Assembly (NCBI RefSeq): GCF_007655485.1
Contig: NZ_VJXQ01000009.1
Location: forward strand, 1 to 43,932
DNA length: 43,932 bases
Direction of reading: 5' to 3'
DNA from: Halobellus captivus
Lineage (GTDB): Archaea; Halobacteriota; Halobacteria; Halobacteriales; Haloferacaceae
Shown: positions 40,770-43,932 of the stretch, in pieces
How the letters are laid out: each line of letters starts with the position of its first letter
Numbering within the stretch: position 1 is the stretch's first letter
Program-made: the position numbers and the translations under genes
Notes under the pieces: generated by a model
The model's input: only the letters and a program-made list of their open reading frames with translations
Databases searched by the model: none
Told to the model about the DNA's origin: nothing

Positions 40770-40795
40770 CTATCCCAAGCTGTAACCCTCCGGCG

Positions 40796-41132
40796 TTATT
40801 GATCGGCTTTACTCTCAAGAACAGCAACGATATCGGATAGATCGAAGAGACGAAGATCATCACGCTCGTCTACAGCTTCCTCGGCCGAGCGTTTGAACCC
40901 AGAGCGGCTGAACAAGGCGAATTCATACGTCGGTTCATCACCTCCGGTGGGTGCCCAGCGGCTGGGCGACGTCGTCTTCGAGATCGGCAAACACGTCATA
41001 GCCGAGGGGGGTGTTGGTAAATTTCGCTTCGCCAGCGATCAGCGTTGACTCGTCAGTTGATGCTCCAAAGTTAGGAATCAGACTATAATAGTCTGAACTA
41101 TAATATTCTGACCCCCTAATACGGTGGGTCAA
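40796..41132 (-). pseudogene. C-terminal remnant of archaeal ATPase (DUF234 domain), frameshifted
   Basis: Two overlapping frames together give the DUF234 nuclease-like C-terminus of archaeal AAA ATPases. The first frame holds LIAGEAKFTNTPLGYDVFADLEDD; after a shift near 40955-40975 the second continues RWAPTGGDEPTYEFALFSRSGF and ends LRLFDLSDIVAVL. The ATPase half (about 300 residues) is absent, and a one-base shift breaks what is left, so the gene is dead. Just upstream lies an AT-rich palindrome/tandem repeat (41079-41111), probably where the rest was lost. Confidence 0.72.
41079..41111. repeat. Palindrome and 15-bp tandem repeat
   Basis: CAGACTAT-A-ATAGTCTG at 41079-41095 is a perfect 8-base-arm palindrome, and ACTATAATAGTCTGA (41082-41096) is repeated with one change as ACTATAATATTCTGA (41097-41111). 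It could be a relic of a mobile element end or a regulatory site. Confidence 0.6.
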
Positions 41133-41184
41133 TCATTCGAACATTCACCCACTAAGGTTCCGACAGATATTCCCGAATGTTTCG

Positions 41185-41406
41185 TCAGTCGTCCTGTGAG
41201 CGGATTTCGCTGGCCCGCTGTTCAAGCCGACGAAGGATCTGGATGCGCTGCTGATTCGCGTTCTCGTAGGCGACGCAGGCTCGGAGCGTCTCCATGTCGT
41301 GAATCGTCGCGATACCAGCGTTGATGAGTCGGGTGTTTGGTGGTTCAAGACGCTGTTCCGGTGTGAGACCGTCTGATTCGACGGAGAGATTCGACGAGTC
41401 GCTCAT
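41185..41406 (-). CDS. Small helical plasmid protein (73 residues)
   Basis: From MSDSSNLSVESDGLTPEQRLEPPNTRLINAGIAT; the C-terminus ACVAYENANQQRIQILRRLEQRASEI is a long helix. Recognisable only as one of the short proteins common in haloarchaeal plasmid clusters. A hairpin-type element ends six bases before the ATG (41413-41442), closer than in the other genes. Confidence 0.65.
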   Translation of the reverse strand: MSDSSNLSVESDGLTPEQRLEPPNTRLINAGIATIHDMETLRACVAYENANQQRIQILRRLEQRASEIRSQDD

Positions 41407-41412
41407 TTTTGT

Positions 41413-41442
41413 TCGCCTCCGCTCTCTCAAGGCGACAATAAA
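41413..41442 (-). promoter_or_regulatory. Inverted repeat leader, 73-residue protein gene
   Basis: On the minus strand: TTTATTG, TCGCCT, eleven bases, AGGCGA, directly before the ATG at 41406. A looser member of the family. Confidence 0.5.
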
Positions 41443-41492
41443 CAGCGGCCAGGCCACTCCCGATCGAAGAAATTTCTTGTCAGAACTCTAGG

Positions 41493-42152
41493 TCAGTTCG
41501 GACGGTAGTTCGCGTCAGTGTCGACGCTGTCGTACATGCGGCCGAGCATGTCGAGCGCTGACTGGAAGTGCGCGTAGTGCTCGTTTGCGAACGCCACGGT
41601 TTCTTGGAGCGGGATGACGGGCCGTCCGTCGACCATCTCGGCCTCGATCTGTGGCCGCGGCTCGAGTACCACCTGTATCGCACCATTGAGGTCGCCGGCG
41701 GGCTGGCGTTCCTGTGCGGTCGTGATTTCGAATCGATCGAGGAACGCCGTCCAGGCGTTGAGATTGGACTCGTGAACGGCGATGAACAGCGGATAGTCCT
41801 CTGGGTCGCGAGCGACCTGATAGCCACCGCGGGTCCAGACGTAGACCGCATCGATGCCAGTGTATGCATACTCCATCCCTGCGAACTGCGGGAGGACATA
41901 CGCCTCCGTGATGGATGGCGGCGAGATGTCTGCTGCCGCCGTCAGGAACTCGAGACCGACGTCTCGGAGCGTCTGATCGACAAGCTGGAGGCCATCATCG
42001 TACGCGACGTATCCCGCCTCTTCGAGGCGATTCACGACGCGCCGAATCGTCTCCCGGTTCCCGTCGATCTTCCGCGCGACGCCTGAGATGGAATCGCCCG
42101 GGTCAAGCGCGAGGATAACCTTGAGTTCCTTTTCACCGCACACTTCGTACAT
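41493..42152 (-). CDS. Winged-helix regulator-like plasmid protein
   Basis: About 219 residues from MYEVCGEKELKVILAL (an ATG 15 bases upstream is in frame). Residues 1-60 form a winged helix: ISGVARKIDGNRETIRRVVNRLEEAGYVAYDD. The remaining 150 residues (IDAVYVWTRGGYQVARD, PLFIAVHESNLNAWTAFLDRFEI, VVLEPRPQIEAEMVDGRPVIPL) form a compact domain with the look of the C-terminal part of AbiEi-type or nucleotidyltransferase-partner proteins. It could repress genes of this cluster, possibly acting at one of the repeated upstream elements, but nothing shows which. Confidence 0.72.
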   Translation of the reverse strand: MYEVCGEKELKVILALDPGDSISGVARKIDGNRETIRRVVNRLEEAGYVAYDDGLQLVDQTLRDVGLEFLTAAADISPPSITEAYVLPQFAGMEYAYTGIDAVYVWTRGGYQVARDPEDYPLFIAVHESNLNAWTAFLDRFEITTAQERQPAGDLNGAIQVVLEPRPQIEAEMVDGRPVIPLQETVAFANEHYAHFQSALDMLGRMYDSVDTDANYRPN

Positions 42153-42192
42153 CCTTTGGTTACACAATTCTGTGCAATAGTCAAAAGAAGTA

Positions 42193-42471
42193 CTATTCGT
42201 GTGGGTCGCCTGGCTGGATCTGGCGAGTGTCCTCAGCGAGGTCGTGGATATACTCGCGGAGGGTTTCCATATCCTCGCGGGCGTCTTCGAGCGTCTTGCC
42301 CTTCACTTTGGCCGTGATCTTGTCTTGATCGCGGGTGCCAGTACCGCGAGTGAGTTTGACGGTAAGTGAGACGCCGACATCGCTTCGCTCGACGTACTCG
42401 GTTGGTGCCTGACGCTCACGGTTCTGCGGCGATTCTGCGCCCGTACGAGGCTGCTGGGTGTGTTCTGACAT
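42193..42471 (-). CDS. DUF7389-like small plasmid protein
   Basis: A 92-residue protein. After a disordered start (MSEHTQQPRTGAESPQNRERQ) comes a strand-rich core VGVSLTVKLTRGTGTRDQDKITAKVKGKTLEDA and a closing helix EDMETLREYIHDLAEDTRQI. It matches a small haloarchaeal plasmid family of unknown role. It lies 40 bases upstream of the winged-helix gene in the same direction and 19 bases after the DUF6166-like stop, so the three may be one operon. Confidence 0.72.
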   Translation of the reverse strand: MSEHTQQPRTGAESPQNRERQAPTEYVERSDVGVSLTVKLTRGTGTRDQDKITAKVKGKTLEDAREDMETLREYIHDLAEDTRQIQPGDPHE

Positions 42472-42490
42472 TGATTGCTCTCTGTGATCG

Positions 42491-42895
42491 TTAGTTGACG
42501 GACGGTGCGACTGGATCGTCGACTATCTCACGAAGGGCTGCATCTATCTCGCGTCCCGTGAGTCGCCAGCAGCCGTCAGGTCCTGTACACTCTAGCTGGC
42601 TCACCACTTCGGTCTTGAACGCCTTGTACTCCCCAAGTGCCACCTCCTCATCGTCAGTGTAATCGAGCAGAAGGGCGAGTGCGAGTTGAGCCGGCCCGCT
42701 GCCACCATATCCCCATTCGAAGCCCGAAGGACTGTGATTCGCCAGCTCGAGACTCCGCTCTGGCGTGAGCTGTTCTTGGTCCGATTGCTTCTCGACAATG
42801 GCGCGGCCTCGACGACGGTAACCGACGTAGATGACGTCGGGATCAGCCGAGGTCCGTGACTGTACGTGTGAGCGTGGGTCGCTGATTCCACTCAT
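42491..42895 (-). CDS. DUF6166-like protein
   Basis: A 134-residue protein. Residues 20-35 read VIYVGYRRRGRAIVEKQ and 56-78 GFEWGYGGSGPAQLALALLLDY, the signature of DUF6166; the end (CWRLTGREIDAALREIV) is a helix. Members occur on haloarchaeal and bacterial mobile elements; function unknown. It is the first gene of the minus-strand cluster and has a hairpin element 29 bases upstream, while the divergent Mrr-like gene starts 122 bases away. Confidence 0.78.
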   Translation of the reverse strand: MSGISDPRSHVQSRTSADPDVIYVGYRRRGRAIVEKQSDQEQLTPERSLELANHSPSGFEWGYGGSGPAQLALALLLDYTDDEEVALGEYKAFKTEVVSQLECTGPDGCWRLTGREIDAALREIVDDPVAPSVN

Positions 42896-42924
42896 AGGTT
42901 GGTTCGCGGGAGGCTCGTTCGATC

Positions 42925-42954
42925 ACCCCCGCACCCCTCTCGGGGGTTCAAAAA
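42925..42954 (-). promoter_or_regulatory. T-tract plus inverted repeat, DUF6166-like gene
   Basis: On the minus strand: TTTTTGA, ACCCCC, GAGAGGGGTGC, GGGGGT, then GATCGAACGAG. An alternative fold pairs ACCCC with the inner GGGGT. It ends 29 bases before the ATG at 42895. Confidence 0.68.
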
Positions 42955-43017
42955 CAGGACGTAGCTGCGTTCGGCAACGTATTTGACAGTTGCAACGTAC
43001 TGTCCAGGTATATCGGA

Positions 43018-43932
43018 ATGGCTGTACTGGACGATCTCTCAGGGTTCGAGTTCGAGGACGTGATGGAGGACGTGTTCCGCAACCTCGGCTACGAGAACGT
43101 CCGCCAGGCAGAGCGGACGGCCGACGAGGGCCGCGACGTCATCATGGAGGAGGTCGTCGACGGTACCCGCCGCGCGATCATCGTCGAGTGTAAGCACACG
43201 GGGACGGTCGGGCGACCGGTCGTCCAGAAGCTCCACTCGGCGATCGCGACGTTCGACTTCGACGGTCCGAAACGCGGGATGGTCGTCACGACCGGCCGGT
43301 TCACGAACCCTGCTCAAGAGTACGCCCAGCGGCTCCAGCAAAATGACGATCCCCATCCAATCGAGTTGCTTGATGGCGAGGACCTCCGAGAGATCGCCGA
43401 CGAGATCGGTCTCGACCTCTACAACGGGCGCATCGAGATTCTATGCAACGATACCCTACGCCCGTACGACCCGGCCGCCGACGTCGACGCGCCCGTCGCG
43501 GAGGCGTTCCGCGACATCGATAACATTGAGGCCGCTGACCTCCCAGAACCACATTCGGCGGTGACGTTCCGCCCGGTGGTCGCGGTCACCGCCGACACGA
43601 ACGCCGTCTTCGAGACATCGGTGGGCGTCATCCACCGCATCAACGACCGATCGCGATTCGTCGCCCACGCCGAACGCGGGCAGCCGCAGGTCGTCGACGA
43701 GGACGTCGCGACGCTGGTCACCGAGAATCTCCACGCGACGGTCGACCTCGACACCGAGCAGTTCGGAGAGATGTTCGACGACGTCGAGGAGCGGCGGTTC
43801 GGCCAGACTGAAACGGAGTACAAGGAGTGGGCCGTCGAGCGACTCCAGCACCACCATACGACGACGGTGACCTACACCGGCGACAACAACGTCACGTACG
43901 ACAAGACCTGCGAGCCGAACCGCTCGGACATC
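43018..43932 (+). CDS. Mrr-like restriction endonuclease, 3' end beyond window
   Basis: 305 residues are visible from MAVLDDLSGFEFEDVMEDVF. The Mrr-type PD-(D/E)xK core is complete: the helix EFEDVMEDVFRNLGY, then ADEGRD with the Asp near residue 40, and RRAIIVECKHT with E57 and K59. VVTTGRFTNPAQEYAQRL follows, as in other Mrr-cat proteins. Residues 140-305 form a second region without recognised motif; the chain runs off the window. Mrr enzymes cut modified or foreign DNA and act as type IV restriction. It is divergent from the DUF6166-like gene. Confidence 0.88.
   Translation, partial: MAVLDDLSGFEFEDVMEDVFRNLGYENVRQAERTADEGRDVIMEEVVDGTRRAIIVECKHTGTVGRPVVQKLHSAIATFDFDGPKRGMVVTTGRFTNPAQEYAQRLQQNDDPHPIELLDGEDLREIADEIGLDLYNGRIEILCNDTLRPYDPAADVDAPVAEAFRDIDNIEAADLPEPHSAVTFRPVVAVTADTNAVFETSVGVIHRINDRSRFVAHAERGQPQVVDEDVATLVTENLHATVDLDTEQFGEMFDDVEERRFGQTETEYKEWAVERLQHHHTTTVTYTGDNNVTYDKTCEPNRSDI

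Noticed and set aside
35781-42954. The GC-rich inverted repeats as intrinsic terminators
   Set aside because: The T-tract lies before the stem in the direction of the genes, and the elements precede starts rather than follow stops; bacterial-type terminators have the reverse order.

Overview
This window is from a halophilic archaeon (class Halobacteria). The proteins are strongly acidic, codons favour G or C at the third position, promoters look like TATA boxes about 27 bases before leaderless starts, and the gene content is haloarchaeal: TBP, Orc1/Cdc6, a PolB-family polymerase, ParA, TRAM, SRAP, and DUF6610/DUF6166-type genes. Two Orc1/Cdc6 genes, a ParA module with its own repeat arrays, and an Orc gene embedded in iterons point to a megaplasmid or other large accessory replicon rather than core chromosome. 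There are no rRNA or tRNA genes and no CRISPR array.

Layout. 1-2050: a partial TBP gene, a histone-fold protein, a PadR-like regulator, a Fic/Doc-like protein and a 34-residue ORF. 2.2-7.0 kb: a three-gene type II CBASS operon (CD-NTase, an E2-E1-JAB triple fusion, a TIR-SAVED effector) just downstream of a tyrosine recombinase (7.1-8.3 kb). 8.6-11.8 kb: a SIR2-STAND-helical-repeat protein. 12.3-13.9 kb: a ParA/partner segregation module with 9-bp repeat arrays inside and on both sides. 14.0-15.7 kb: an AbiEi/AbiEii toxin-antitoxin pair. 15.8-16.2 kb: a TRAM protein. 16.28-18.86 kb: a mobile cassette with 12-bp inverted ends and 8-bp target duplications, carrying a 740-residue membrane protein next to a transposase stump. 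19.0-20.05 kb: an Orc1/Cdc6 gene. 20.1-23.7 kb: a split Argonaute operon (PAZ-side-like protein, MID-PIWI protein, three-TM protein). 23.8-25.5 kb: a PIN nuclease with a Panacea-like partner. 25.85-26.5 kb: an SRAP gene. 26.8-28.8 kb: a GmrSD-like DUF262-HNH-HEPN protein.

29.0-32.5 kb: a plasmid replication/repair trio (RecA-like ATPase, small coiled protein, PolB-like polymerase). 32.5-34.8 kb: a replication origin with nine G-tailed iterons around an Orc1/Cdc6 gene. 34.8-43 kb: a run of small haloarchaeal plasmid genes on the minus strand (DUF6788-like, SWIM, ArdC antirestriction, zinc ribbons, wHTH, DUF6166). It is interrupted by an insertion sequence, an imported monooxygenase/PfpI fragment and an ATPase pseudogene. 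Seven of these genes share an upstream T-tract plus inverted-repeat element. 43.0 kb to the end: the start of an Mrr-like endonuclease.

The genes fall into three jobs: replication and segregation of the replicon, transfer and antirestriction functions, and a dense set of defence systems. The points most worth following are the split Argonaute operon with a membrane partner, the mobile insertion cassette, the shared upstream hairpin family, the paired GTTAACCAACA sites, and the 9-bp centromere-like arrays that also encode part of ParA.
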